Shown here in pieces: positions 43,778-53,119 of a DNA stretch of 64,000 nucleotides. Source of the DNA: Anaerolineaceae bacterium (GTDB lineage Bacteria; Chloroflexota; Anaerolineae; Anaerolineales; Anaerolineaceae); NCBI GenBank assembly GCA_030653365.1, contig JAURZL010000007.1, positions 186,001 to 250,000 on the forward strand, in the 5' to 3' direction. Each line of letters begins with the position of its first letter. The stretch's first letter is position 1. Under the pieces are notes generated by a model. The model did no database searches. It saw only the letters and a program-made list of their open reading frames with translations, and was not told where the DNA came from. Position numbers and translations under genes: made by a program.

Positions 43778-44428
43778 ATGAAAGATTTATCTGAGATAGC
43801 TCTTCAGGTTTCAAACTGTTCGATTTGTTCTTTACATAAATCGAGAATAAAATCAGTTCCTGGAGAGGGACCCTCAACAGCCAGGATCATGTTTATTGGA
43901 GAAGGACCTGGTTTTCATGAGAATCAACAGGGAAGACCTTTTGTTGGACAGGCGGGTAAGTTTCTTGAAGAGTTGTTAGCAAGAGCAGGTCTCAAAAGAG
44001 AAGAAGTTTTTATTACAAATGTTGTAAAATGCCGACCCCCTGGAAATCGAGACCCACAACCGGATGAATTAGAAGCTTGTGCGGATTATTTAAATCGACA
44101 AATTGAATTGATTAATCCTAAAATTATTGTTACTTTGGGCCGATTTTCAATGGCAAAGTTTTTTGGTCAGGTAAAAATAAGTCAGATTCATGGTGGAATG
44201 AAAAAAATAGATGAAAGGTATGTAGTGGCTATGTATCATCCTGCTGCTGCATTACATCAACCTGCATTAAAGAATACCTTATTAGAGGATTTTTCAAAAT
44301 TACAAGGATTTATAAAAAAAATTAATTCAGAAAATTTGATTAAAGAAACACCAATGAATAACTACAAATCTACCGTAAATGATAAACTTGATGACGAAGA
44401 AAAACCAACGCAATTATCATTATTTTAA
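43778..44428 (+). CDS. Family 4 (iron-sulfur) uracil-DNA glycosylase
   Basis: 216 aa. GEGPGFHENQQGRPFVGQAGKFLEELL is the active-site motif of the UDG family 4/UdgA. Cysteines in CSICSLHK, VVKCRPPGNRDP and LEACADYL hold the [4Fe-4S] cluster. HPAAALHQP near the end is the second catalytic motif. It excises uracil from DNA. Strong site AAGGAGG upstream. About 40 residues after the core, ending in EEKPTQLSLF, resemble a sliding-clamp-binding QxxLxLF peptide. Confidence 0.92.
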   Translation: MKDLSEIALQVSNCSICSLHKSRIKSVPGEGPSTARIMFIGEGPGFHENQQGRPFVGQAGKFLEELLARAGLKREEVFITNVVKCRPPGNRDPQPDELEACADYLNRQIELINPKIIVTLGRFSMAKFFGQVKISQIHGGMKKIDERYVVAMYHPAAALHQPALKNTLLEDFSKLQGFIKKINSENLIKETPMNNYKSTVNDKLDDEEKPTQLSLF

Positions 44429-44443
44429 AAAAGGATGGGGAAG

Positions 44444-45760
44444 ATGGATATAAAACAACAATTAATTGAGAAGTTAGAAAAAAAAGAAGCAAAAATTGCG
44501 ATTTTAGGTATGGGATATGTTGGATTACCACTTGCTGTTGTTTTTGCAGAAGCAGGATTTGATGTAACAGGAATTGATCCAATTCAAGAAAAAGTAGATT
44601 TAATCAATCGGGGAGAAAGTTATATCCTTGACGTTCCAACGGAAAAGATTAAAAAATTAGTCAATGATCAGAAATTACACGCTACCAGCGATTTTTCAGT
44701 TATAAGTGATATGGATGCAGTTTCAATTTGTGTACCGACGCCATTGCGTAAAACTGGTGACCCGGATTTATCATTCATCATCGATGCTACAGAATCTTTA
44801 TCAGAATATATGCATTCAGGCATGGTTGTTGTTTTAGAATCAAGTACGTATCCAGGAACCACGCGAGAAATGGTATTACCAAGATTGGTAGATTGTTGTA
44901 ATTTTAAAGTTGGCGAGGACTTTTTCCTAGCTTTTTCTCCAGAGAGAGTTGATCCAGGTCGTACTGACTGGACGACAATTAATACCCCAAAAGTAATCGG
45001 TGGAATTACTGAGGATTGTTCTGAAGTCTCATCTGTTTGGTATGCGCAAGCGCTTGAAAAAGTAGTTCCTGTATCATCCACCGAAGTTGCTGAAATGGCT
45101 AAACTTTTAGAGAACACTTTTAGAATGATCAATATTGGTTTGGTGAATGAGTTAGCAATCATGTGCGACAGATTAAAAGTTGATGTTTGGGAAGTAATTG
45201 AAGCTGCAGCAACAAAACCTTTTGGATTTATGAAATTTACTCCGGGTCCTGGATTGGGAGGACATTGTATTCCGATCGACCCATTGTATTTATCCTGGAA
45301 GTTAAAATCTTTGAACTATAATGCAAGGTTTATCGAACTGGCATCAGAGATTAATACAAATATGCCACGATTTTTGGTTGGCAAGATTCAAGATGCTTTG
45401 AATAATGCTGGCAAACCAGTAAAAGGAAGTACTGTGCTCGTGCTTGGCGCAGCGTACAAACCGGATATTGATGACATTCGAGAATCACCTGCGTTGGATG
45501 TCATCCATTTATTAGAACAAAAAGGTGCTAATGTCAATTATCATGACCCTTATGTTTCTCATATTCATCATGAAGAATGGGAAATGGAATCAATAGTAGA
45601 TCTCAACAAGGGTCTGGAAACAGCTGATTGTGTCGTGATTGTCACAAATCATACTATCTATAATTACGAAGAGATATTGGCAAATTCCAAACTTATCGTG
45701 GATTCCAGAAATGCTTTAGGAGAGAGTGGCAGGAAAAACCCAAAGGTGGTAAGGCTATAA
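44444..45760 (+). CDS. UDP-N-acetyl-hexosamine (or UDP-glucose) 6-dehydrogenase family
   Basis: 438 aa. IAILGMGYVGLPLAVVFAEAGFDVTGID is the NAD-binding fold. The catalytic cysteine lies in GPGLGGHCIPIDPLYL, and the C-terminal VLVLGAAYKPDIDDIRESPALDVI domain is complete. The WbpA/WecC branch is likely, oxidising UDP-GlcNAc or UDP-ManNAc to the uronate. The ATG at 44444 is preferred with AAGGAT upstream, over an ATG 9 nt earlier. First gene of the polysaccharide locus; it overlaps the next gene by one base. Confidence 0.9.
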   Translation: MDIKQQLIEKLEKKEAKIAILGMGYVGLPLAVVFAEAGFDVTGIDPIQEKVDLINRGESYILDVPTEKIKKLVNDQKLHATSDFSVISDMDAVSICVPTPLRKTGDPDLSFIIDATESLSEYMHSGMVVVLESSTYPGTTREMVLPRLVDCCNFKVGEDFFLAFSPERVDPGRTDWTTINTPKVIGGITEDCSEVSSVWYAQALEKVVPVSSTEVAEMAKLLENTFRMINIGLVNELAIMCDRLKVDVWEVIEAAATKPFGFMKFTPGPGLGGHCIPIDPLYLSWKLKSLNYNARFIELASEINTNMPRFLVGKIQDALNNAGKPVKGSTVLVLGAAYKPDIDDIRESPALDVIHLLEQKGANVNYHDPYVSHIHHEEWEMESIVDLNKGLETADCVVIVTNHTIYNYEEILANSKLIVDSRNALGESGRKNPKVVRL

Positions 45761-46740
45761 TGGCGAATTATTTAGTCACTGGTGTGGCGGGCTTCATAGG
45801 TCAACGAGTATGTGAGCTATTAATTGCTGATGGTCATTCTGTACATGGTGTTGATAATTTAAATGATGCTTATGATGTTCGTGTCAAGCATTGGAGGTTA
45901 AATCAATTAATAAACAATAATCTCTTCCAGTTCCAACAATTAGATATCAGTCATTATGAAATGCTGAAAAATTGGGTGGCGGAGATTAATACGCCTATTG
46001 ATGCAATTATTAATCTAGCTGCTCGTGCGGGTGTGAGACAGTCAGTTGAGAATCCATGGGTTTATGTAGATACAAATGTAGTTGGTAATTTGAATTTATT
46101 AGAAATTGCCAGGAAATTAGGAATTAAAAAATTTATTCTGGCTTCAACTTCCAGCTTATACGGCGAAAATCCACCATTGCCGACTCCTGAATCAGCAGAG
46201 AGTGATCACCCATTACAACCTTATGCAGCCAGTAAAAAAGGTGCAGAAGCGTTATGTCATTCTTATCATTATTTATATGGAATTGATACAACGATATTTC
46301 GGTATTTCACGGTTTATGGCCCTGCCGGAAGACCAGATATGGTGATGTTTCGACTAGCAAAATGGATCGCAGAAGGACAGCCAGTTTTGGTTACGGGTGA
46401 TGGGAATCAGGCAAGGGGATTTACGTATATTGATGATATTGCGCGGGGTACAATTCTTGGTTTGAAACATTTAAACTTTGAATTAATTAATCTCGGAGGA
46501 CATGAAGTAATCACAATCAATGAATTAGTGCGGATTATGGAAGAAAAGATAGGCAAAAAAGCCAATATTGAATATGTTGATCAACACAAGGCTGATGTAA
46601 TGCAAAATTGTGCCAATGTTGATAAAGCAAAAAATCTCTTAGGATGGGTACCTGAAGTAAATTTAGATTTAGGAATTTCTAATTTGGTTAAATGGTATTT
46701 TGCAGAAAGGGATTGGGTAAGCCAGGTTGCAACACCATGA
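45760..46740 (+). CDS. NAD-dependent nucleotide-sugar epimerase (UDP-glucuronate 4-epimerase-like)
   Basis: 326 aa extended SDR. The start is NYLVTGVAGFIGQRVCELL, the catalytic motifs are SSLYGE and YAASKKGAE (Tyr and Lys), and GPAGRPDMVMFRLAKWI is the UDP-GlcA 4-epimerase family hallmark. It probably inverts C4 of the uronic acid or hexosamine made by the upstream dehydrogenase. Start and stop of adjacent genes overlap (TAATG). Confidence 0.9.
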   Translation: MANYLVTGVAGFIGQRVCELLIADGHSVHGVDNLNDAYDVRVKHWRLNQLINNNLFQFQQLDISHYEMLKNWVAEINTPIDAIINLAARAGVRQSVENPWVYVDTNVVGNLNLLEIARKLGIKKFILASTSSLYGENPPLPTPESAESDHPLQPYAASKKGAEALCHSYHYLYGIDTTIFRYFTVYGPAGRPDMVMFRLAKWIAEGQPVLVTGDGNQARGFTYIDDIARGTILGLKHLNFELINLGGHEVITINELVRIMEEKIGKKANIEYVDQHKADVMQNCANVDKAKNLLGWVPEVNLDLGISNLVKWYFAERDWVSQVATP

Positions 46741-48080
46741 AATCTCCTTTAAAGATTTACCAGGAGTGGAAACAAGATAAATCTTTAGGGGATGTAGTAA
46801 AAAACACTGGTTATATGATCACCAGTAATACAGCAACCACCGGCCTTACATTTATTCAGGGGATATTGGCTGCGGTAATTCTTGGTCCAATTGAATACGG
46901 ATTATTAGGAATGGTTGTTTCTTTTTCCTCGAATATCAACCGATTATTTTCATTTAGAATGGGAGAGATGGTTGTTAAATTTGGCGGGGAGTTTTTAGAA
47001 AATCAGGAATTCAGAAAAGCATCCGCTTTAATAAAATTTGCTGGTCTTGCAGAACTTATCACATCGATTCTTGCTTACATTCTGTTAATAGTTTTAGCTC
47101 CCTGGGCAGCAAAAGTTATTCTAAAAGATCCACTCATTACCAAATGGATTATTATCTACGGGGTTGCTTTGTTAGCAAATTTCTCTTCAGAAACTTCTAC
47201 AGCAATTCTTCAAATTGGAAATCAATTTCGAAATTTAGCACGATTAAACTTCGTTCAAAGTTTATTAACAGCTATTTGGATTGTAGTTTTGTTCTTTTCG
47301 CAAGGTAACCTTATTCAGGTACTCCTTGCATATTTAGCAGGAAAACTCCTTTTTGGTTCTGGATTATTTATTTTGGCAATTAATACTATGAATAAAATTT
47401 TAGGAAAAGAATGGTGGGAAATCAGGTTATCTGAGTTAGAAAACAAAAAATCAATTATAAAATTTGCGATAAGTACAAATATCAGCGGTACTCTCAATAT
47501 TATTATTCGAGATAGTGAAGTATTATGGGTTGGTTATTTTCTGTCACCTTTATATGCCGGGTACTTCAAATTTAGCATTGCAGTAATTAATGCAATAATT
47601 TTACCGATTTCACAATTAATCACAGTGACCTACCCTCAGATCAATAAATCCATTGTGGCAAAACAGTGGAATTCATTAAAAAAATTGTTAAGCAGGACAA
47701 GTCTGATTGCTTTCTTCTGGGTAATAATCTGTAGCTTGGGATTGGTATTCTTTGGCGAATGGGTGCTTTCATTCATAAAAGATGGAGCTTATGTTCCAGC
47801 TTTGCCTTATATTTTCGTTTTGATTATTGGTTATGGCTTTGCCAGTATTTTCTTTTGGAACAGAAATGTACTCCTTTCTTTTAATCAGCCAAATGTTCCT
47901 TTGTTGATTATGTTAGTCTTTGGTGGTATTAAAACCATATTGATGTTTGTTCTCATACCCAGGTTTGGATATTTAATGCAAGCTGGATTATTGAGTGGTT
48001 ATTTCGTGATATCTATTGGAATGATGGTAATCTTAGGTGTCAGGCAAATAAGAAATCAAGAAAGTAGGGAAGTCAATTAA
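46737..48080 (+). CDS. Oligosaccharide flippase (Wzx-like, MOP superfamily)
   Basis: 447 aa with about 12-14 membrane helices in two halves. The N-terminus after a short amphipathic stretch reads NTGYMITSNTATTGLTFIQGILAAVILGPIEYGLLGM, the normal start of polysaccharide transporters. It flips lipid-linked repeat units across the cytoplasmic membrane. The ATG at 46737 overlaps the preceding stop (ATGA); the longer frame is rejected. Confidence 0.85.
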   Translation: MKSPLKIYQEWKQDKSLGDVVKNTGYMITSNTATTGLTFIQGILAAVILGPIEYGLLGMVVSFSSNINRLFSFRMGEMVVKFGGEFLENQEFRKASALIKFAGLAELITSILAYILLIVLAPWAAKVILKDPLITKWIIIYGVALLANFSSETSTAILQIGNQFRNLARLNFVQSLLTAIWIVVLFFSQGNLIQVLLAYLAGKLLFGSGLFILAINTMNKILGKEWWEIRLSELENKKSIIKFAISTNISGTLNIIIRDSEVLWVGYFLSPLYAGYFKFSIAVINAIILPISQLITVTYPQINKSIVAKQWNSLKKLLSRTSLIAFFWVIICSLGLVFFGEWVLSFIKDGAYVPALPYIFVLIIGYGFASIFFWNRNVLLSFNQPNVPLLIMLVFGGIKTILMFVLIPRFGYLMQAGLLSGYFVISIGMMVILGVRQIRNQESREVN

Positions 48081-49207
48081 TGCGAATAGGTGTGATCTCA
48101 ACAAGCCAAATTCCTTCGACTACTGCAAATAGTATTCAGGTAATGAAAGTTTGTCAGGCATACAGACAACTGGGGCATAAAGTTTCATTAATCATTCCCG
48201 GTAAAGAGAAAAATAATTGGAATGATTTATCTGAAATTTATGGATTGAGTGATTCATACGATATCTCCTACATTCCATCTCTTAAGATTTTCCGCAGATA
48301 TGACTTTTCTATCCTTGCCGGATTTATGATTTTATTAAAAAAAATTGAACTTGTTCATACATGGATGCCACAAATTGCTTTAATTTCTGGATTTATAGAA
48401 ACACCTTATTTTCTTGAATTACATGAAATGCCAACTGGAAAAATTGGACCCAGATTATTTAAGAAAATATTATTTTCCAAACAAAAAAAGAGATTTTTAC
48501 CTATTACATCTGCATTAAAGGATATGTTCCAAAAAGAATTTAATTACAAATTTGATCAAAACGAGGTAAGAATAGCTCCTGACGGAGTTGATCTGGAACG
48601 TTATCAGGATTTACCGCATTCTACTCAACTAAAAAAAGATCTTGGAATTCAGGATACATTCACAGCAGTTTATACCGGGCATTTATATGCTGGCCGAGGT
48701 ATGGATCTATTGGTTGAGTTGGCAAGAAGATTACCTGAATTTCAGTTTCTTTGGGTAGGTGGGAGAGATGAAGAAGTTAATCATTGGAAGAATTTCCTAA
48801 AAGAGAAAAATATCAACAATATAACATTAACTGGATTTGTCAAAAATGTAAAAATTCCCCATTATCAATCAATGGCAGATGTTCTGCTAATGCCTTATGA
48901 AAATCAAATCTCGGGAAGTAGTGGTGGAAACACAGCTGATTATTGCAGCCCGATGAAGATGTTTGAATACATGGCCACCGGAAAACCAATCATAACAAGC
49001 GATCTCCCAGTTTTTCATGAAGTTTTGAATAATGAAAATGCAATTTTTTGTGATTATTTTGATAAAGAACAATGGGTTACAACAATTAAACAAATCCAGG
49101 AATCTCCGAATCAAAGCAAAAAACTCGGAGATCAGGCTAAAATGGATGTGAAGAAATATACCTGGATTGAACGGGCTAAGAATACCTTGGATGGATTTAT
49201 TCGATGA
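48080..49207 (+). CDS. Glycosyltransferase family 4
   Basis: 375 aa GT-B protein. The N-terminal Rossmann half starts MRIGVISTSQIPSTTANSIQVMKVCQAY. The C-terminal half has YTGHLYAGRGMDLLVELARRL, the nucleotide-sugar-binding MADVLLMPYENQISG and the SPMKMFEYMATGKPIITSDLP motif of GT4. It adds a sugar to the lipid-linked glycan; donor unknown. Overlaps both neighbours (TAATG and ATGA). Confidence 0.9.
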   Translation: MRIGVISTSQIPSTTANSIQVMKVCQAYRQLGHKVSLIIPGKEKNNWNDLSEIYGLSDSYDISYIPSLKIFRRYDFSILAGFMILLKKIELVHTWMPQIALISGFIETPYFLELHEMPTGKIGPRLFKKILFSKQKKRFLPITSALKDMFQKEFNYKFDQNEVRIAPDGVDLERYQDLPHSTQLKKDLGIQDTFTAVYTGHLYAGRGMDLLVELARRLPEFQFLWVGGRDEEVNHWKNFLKEKNINNITLTGFVKNVKIPHYQSMADVLLMPYENQISGSSGGNTADYCSPMKMFEYMATGKPIITSDLPVFHEVLNNENAIFCDYFDKEQWVTTIKQIQESPNQSKKLGDQAKMDVKKYTWIERAKNTLDGFIR

Positions 49208-50742
49208 AATTTGCTAAGAGAATTATTGTTCCAATTCTGTTTGGGTTTTTTACTACCTGGATTTTCGCATTTTTTTCATCTTATGAATTTATAGATGTTT
49301 TTTGGGGCACCTGGTTTTTTACTTCGATCTCTTACATACTTTTATTCAATTTGTTTTTATGGTTAGGGTCTAATAAATTTTTAGGAGTAGTTGTCGGAAT
49401 AGCTTTATTTCTTCGACTGGGATTGGGATTAATCACTACAGAAAATTTGATTGATTGGGGATATGATCAGGAACCTTATCTTAGTGGATACCTATTCCGA
49501 GATGCATACAATCGAGATATGCAATCCTGGGAGTTAGCAATTTCTGATCAACCAATATGGAAAGCATTTTCAAGTGATTTTATTAGTGATCAGTATGGGG
49601 GTTTATTAGCATCCAGTGCAATCATATATCGATTATTTACTCCGAATTCTCATCTTCAAATTAATGTCATTTTTTTTGTGGCATTAATCAATGTTCTAGG
49701 GATTCTGTTTTTAGGTGCGGGGTTAAGAGAAAAATATGGGGATAATAAATCACATTTATTATCAAAAATCATTATAATAATCTTTGCATTCTATCCAGAT
49801 GCGATTTTGTTTGGTGCTTCTCAAATGCGAGAACCATTATTAATGGGATTTTCAGCTGGCCTCTTTTGGATCATTCATAAACTAAATTATAAAATTGGGG
49901 CAAGAATAGCGGTCTTTTCATTCTTTTCTTTTTTACTGCTGCTTGTCTCATTAAAAATTGGAGTTTTTCTGGTATTTACATTCCTGATCTGGTTGATTTT
50001 TCAACCAGATCTTTTGCCATTCAGGTTCATTAAATCCAAACTATTAACTATATCAATAATTAGTATGGTTTTAATAACTGCCTACTTTTCCTACAATTGG
50101 ATTATGGAAGCAGGTGAATGGGACGCAATAATACTTGAACAGAAGTCAGGGTTTGTTCAATATATCGTATCAATCATAGGGACAAAATATAGATTGCATT
50201 TTGCTACCGTTTATGGATTATTTCAACCTGTGTTACCGGCAGCATTGGTTGAACCTTCAAAATTATTCTGGAGAATACTTCAATCCTTGAGGGCGGCAGG
50301 TTGGTATATAATATTTCCTGGATTGATTTATGGTTTGGTTTATTATTTCCGTGAAAAAGATAAAGAAACAAGAAAACAATTCTTAGTATTGTGGCTTATG
50401 ACAATTTTTTGGATATTCTTATCTTCCATCAGAGCAGGTGGAGATATGTGGGACAATCCGCGATATAGATTAAGTTTTTTAGTAATCATTTCTTATATTG
50501 TTGGTACATCTTTTTTCGAGGGATGGAAAAGAAAAGACCATTGGTTGATTCGGATTTTTGTTGCTGAATTAATTTTTATTTTGTTCTTTTTACAATGGTA
50601 TATTGCTCGTTATACTGGTTTGTTTGAAAACCTTTCGTTTTTCAATATGGTCTATGTTTTATCACTATTATTTGGAATTATCTTGATAACTGGTATCATA
50701 CGTGAGTTTAAAAATTACAGGATTAAAAAACGATCACCCTAA
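49204..50742 (+). CDS. Polytopic membrane protein, probable glycosyltransferase (GT-C-like) or polymerase
   Basis: 512 aa with about 12 membrane helices. A large periplasmic loop after the second or third helix includes GYLFRDAYNRDMQSWELA; the acidic RDAYNRD motif lies where GT-C enzymes carry catalytic acids. MREPLLMGFSAG and RAGGDMWDNPRYRLSF are further conserved-looking motifs. I do not recognise a named family; GT39/ArnT-like transferase is the best guess. It is coupled to the GT4 gene by a 4-base overlap and is convergent with the O-antigen polymerase gene. Confidence 0.65.
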   Translation: MKFAKRIIVPILFGFFTTWIFAFFSSYEFIDVFWGTWFFTSISYILLFNLFLWLGSNKFLGVVVGIALFLRLGLGLITTENLIDWGYDQEPYLSGYLFRDAYNRDMQSWELAISDQPIWKAFSSDFISDQYGGLLASSAIIYRLFTPNSHLQINVIFFVALINVLGILFLGAGLREKYGDNKSHLLSKIIIIIFAFYPDAILFGASQMREPLLMGFSAGLFWIIHKLNYKIGARIAVFSFFSFLLLLVSLKIGVFLVFTFLIWLIFQPDLLPFRFIKSKLLTISIISMVLITAYFSYNWIMEAGEWDAIILEQKSGFVQYIVSIIGTKYRLHFATVYGLFQPVLPAALVEPSKLFWRILQSLRAAGWYIIFPGLIYGLVYYFREKDKETRKQFLVLWLMTIFWIFLSSIRAGGDMWDNPRYRLSFLVIISYIVGTSFFEGWKRKDHWLIRIFVAELIFILFFLQWYIARYTGLFENLSFFNMVYVLSLLFGIILITGIIREFKNYRIKKRSP

Positions 50743-50745
50743 TTT

Positions 50746-52188
50746 TTAAGTTTCTTCCTGGGATTTGTTTATCAGATAGTTTGATGATACCAGACCGAGA
50801 ATTATCCAATAATATGGTAAGGCAAAGCTATCTATACTAAATCCTTCAATGATTAATGATATCAAGGCGATTTTACCGACCATACCCCAGTAATTTAATG
50901 ATGGGGAGTGGTTTTTTTGGTATTGATTTGCCAAAACAAATATAAGAAATAACCAAACTGTAAAACTTAAAAATCCAAAAACTCCTGTTTCAGCCAACAA
51001 TCTGATCCATAAGTTTTTGATATTTCCTTGATAATCCGCTTGATACATCAAATGTCGAGGCTCGTCTAATGCCCATGCAAACGCAGGCATATTTTCCTCA
51101 AAGAAAAATCCTACATTTTCCAATCCAACCCCGAAAATCGGATAATGATTAAATGTTTTCCAGCCAGTTTGCCAATAAAGAATTCTCTCTGCAAAAACGA
51201 AATCATTGGCAATTGAAAAAACATTTCGATTTTGGTATGTCTCTACTTTAAATAGGTTTTCCATTCGAGAATCAAATTGACTGAAGAAAAATAGACCAAG
51301 TAACAGAAGTACGATGTATAAAACAATGATCAAGGATGGCAATACTTTGGTTAGATTTTTTTTTGTTTGTGTTATATACCTGTCTTGGATTTTCGTAAGT
51401 ATATAATGATTGAGTCTATAAAAAATGTAAGACAAAACAAAAATAAAGGTGATCAAACCTACCCTAGATTTCGAAAAAATCAAAATAAAAATTGAAATTA
51501 GCAAAAATAAATCTTCAACAATTAAAATATTTTTCCATTTCTTGAAAACACTTTGTCTTGTTAAGGATGCACTTATCCAAATGGGAATATAAAACATATT
51601 CATCTGGTGTGCTAACCAGGATGGTTCGAATGCAAAACCAGTCAATCTGTCTCGATACAATCCGCCTGAAGTAGTTAAAATTTGTTGAATTTGTTGCATC
51701 CAATGTGGATAATCATCCATTAACTGACCAAAAACATATTGAAGGATACTCCAAATCGCCAAGGGTATGAAGCTAATTATTACAACCTTTAATGTTTGGT
51801 TTAGTTGATTTTTTGAATTAATAAAGTTGATTGTCACAAAATAGAATGAAATCCCGATTAATAAAGTTCCTAACCCTTGAATTAAATTTTGTATGATCGA
51901 AAAATTTTTCTGGATGGGTATAGGAAGCCAAAAAGAGAGTATTGAAGATAGGAAAGCAAATACTCCAAATACTAGAAGAGGTTGAAGTTGTAAATGAGAA
52001 AATAAAGATCTAAGGTTTTTGGTAAGAAGGAGCAAAATTATCAATATAAATAGTACTAGAATGGATGGGGCGGCAACCATCTCCGATCCAAGCAACTTAC
52101 TAGCAATAGGAAGACTTGTAAAAGGCAATAGAAAAATTAGTAAATACCAAAAAGAACCTAATAGTTTTGTTTTTTTATTTTGATTCAT
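50746..52188 (-). CDS. O-antigen ligase/polymerase family protein (Wzy/WaaL-like)
   Basis: 480 aa with about 12 membrane helices. The large loop between the late helices includes FGVGLENVGFFFEENM and RHLMYQADYQGNIKNLWIRLLAETGVFGFLSFTVWL, the Wzy_C domain signature ending in the (H/N)xxxxxxLAETGxxG motif. It polymerises or ligates lipid-linked glycan on the outer face. The ATG at 52188 overlaps the Wzz-like gene by 14 nt; a TTG 24 nt upstream is an alternative. The gene lies opposite to the surrounding operon. Confidence 0.85.
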   Translation of the reverse strand: MNQNKKTKLLGSFWYLLIFLLPFTSLPIASKLLGSEMVAAPSILVLFILIILLLLTKNLRSLFSHLQLQPLLVFGVFAFLSSILSFWLPIPIQKNFSIIQNLIQGLGTLLIGISFYFVTINFINSKNQLNQTLKVVIISFIPLAIWSILQYVFGQLMDDYPHWMQQIQQILTTSGGLYRDRLTGFAFEPSWLAHQMNMFYIPIWISASLTRQSVFKKWKNILIVEDLFLLISIFILIFSKSRVGLITFIFVLSYIFYRLNHYILTKIQDRYITQTKKNLTKVLPSLIIVLYIVLLLLGLFFFSQFDSRMENLFKVETYQNRNVFSIANDFVFAERILYWQTGWKTFNHYPIFGVGLENVGFFFEENMPAFAWALDEPRHLMYQADYQGNIKNLWIRLLAETGVFGFLSFTVWLFLIFVLANQYQKNHSPSLNYWGMVGKIALISLIIEGFSIDSFALPYYWIILGLVSSNYLINKSQEET

Positions 52189-52942
52189 TTTTTTTGGTAT
52201 ATAAAAATCCAAGTGTTAACAGGAAACCAAATAGAGAGCCACTTAACACAAAAGCATTTGTATTATTACGAACAACTTTTTGAGGTTGTTCTGCTAATAT
52301 TATTTCAGAAAATTTAAAACCTGGAAAAATATTTTTACTGAGAAGACGCTCATATTCAATTTCATCAACTAATTGTTCCAAGGAAGTTTGTTCAGGAAGA
52401 ATCTTTTGGCAATCAGTAAATGTTGGAAATACATAATAGCTTCTCTCAACACACGTTTCATAAGAATCTTGTGCTCTTAATAATTTTTCATACAGGAGAG
52501 CATGACCATAAGCTTCAAATAATTTCTCATAGGCGATTTTTGCCCAATGATTAGTCCATTTTTGACTTATGACCGGATCATTGGATATACAACGAAAAAA
52601 GAGTGTATTTACCTGTCTTTCAATAAAGCAGGATTTTCGAAATTTAGAAATGGATAATTCATTATCATTAATTAATTCAATGGTGGGTTCGACAATTTCA
52701 TTCGTTTCAAATAAGTTGATAATATTTCCAATCATCTGATCTTGTTCGTATTGCGATAAATGTCCTACTTCTTTGAAATTTATTGCGATGGACATTTTTG
52801 CCTCAGCAAGATACATTGGAGAAATCAGAATAAATGCTGAAATAAAGGCAATTATTCCCCCAACTAAACCACCGATGAGTAACAACCACCAAAATTGAAA
52901 AATTCTTTCGGAAAAATTCGTTGTTAATGAAAAATGATTCAT
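52175..52942 (-). CDS. Wzz-type chain length determinant protein
   Basis: 255 aa. There are two membrane helices, one near residues 18-40 (WWLLLIGGLVGGIIAFISAFIL) and one near the C-terminus (NAFVLSGSLFGFLLTLGFLYT), with an extracytoplasmic domain between, the topology of Wzz/PCP proteins. The proline-containing motif before TM2 is EQPQKVVRN. It sets polymer length together with the co-transcribed polymerase. No C-terminal tyrosine kinase is attached. The start lacks a Shine-Dalgarno. Confidence 0.8.
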   Translation of the reverse strand: MNHFSLTTNFSERIFQFWWLLLIGGLVGGIIAFISAFILISPMYLAEAKMSIAINFKEVGHLSQYEQDQMIGNIINLFETNEIVEPTIELINDNELSISKFRKSCFIERQVNTLFFRCISNDPVISQKWTNHWAKIAYEKLFEAYGHALLYEKLLRAQDSYETCVERSYYVFPTFTDCQKILPEQTSLEQLVDEIEYERLLSKNIFPGFKFSEIILAEQPQKVVRNNTNAFVLSGSLFGFLLTLGFLYTKKNESK

Positions 52943-52980
52943 AGTATTTTTCGTATCGTTTCAACAAACGGGCGTTGGTT

Positions 52981-53016
52981 GGTGTTTTTGGATGACATTT
53001 ACCAGCCAAAAACACC
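52981..53016. repeat. Dispersed palindromic repeat, copy B (best outer arms)
   Basis: GGTGTTTTTGG (52981-52991) and CCAAAAACACC (53006-53016) are exact complements, closing a 14-nt loop. The copy lies in the divergent spacer between the Wzz-like gene and the next membrane glycosyltransferase. The inner GCGG/CCGC part of the consensus is lost. Confidence 0.65.
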
Positions 53017-53104
53017 CAAACTGTTAGTTATTGATAAGATACTATTTTTCTCATATTAATATTGTCTTTTATTGATTATAAGGTGTTTTCAAATATTGAT
53101 CAGG

Positions 53105-53110
53105 TATAAT
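53105..53110 (+). promoter_or_regulatory. -10 box just before the GT39-like gene
   Basis: TATAAT ending 9 nt before the ATG at 53120, leaving a 5' leader of only about 2-3 nt; leaderless-type start. Confidence 0.5.
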
Positions 53111-53119
53111 TCAGGTGCG

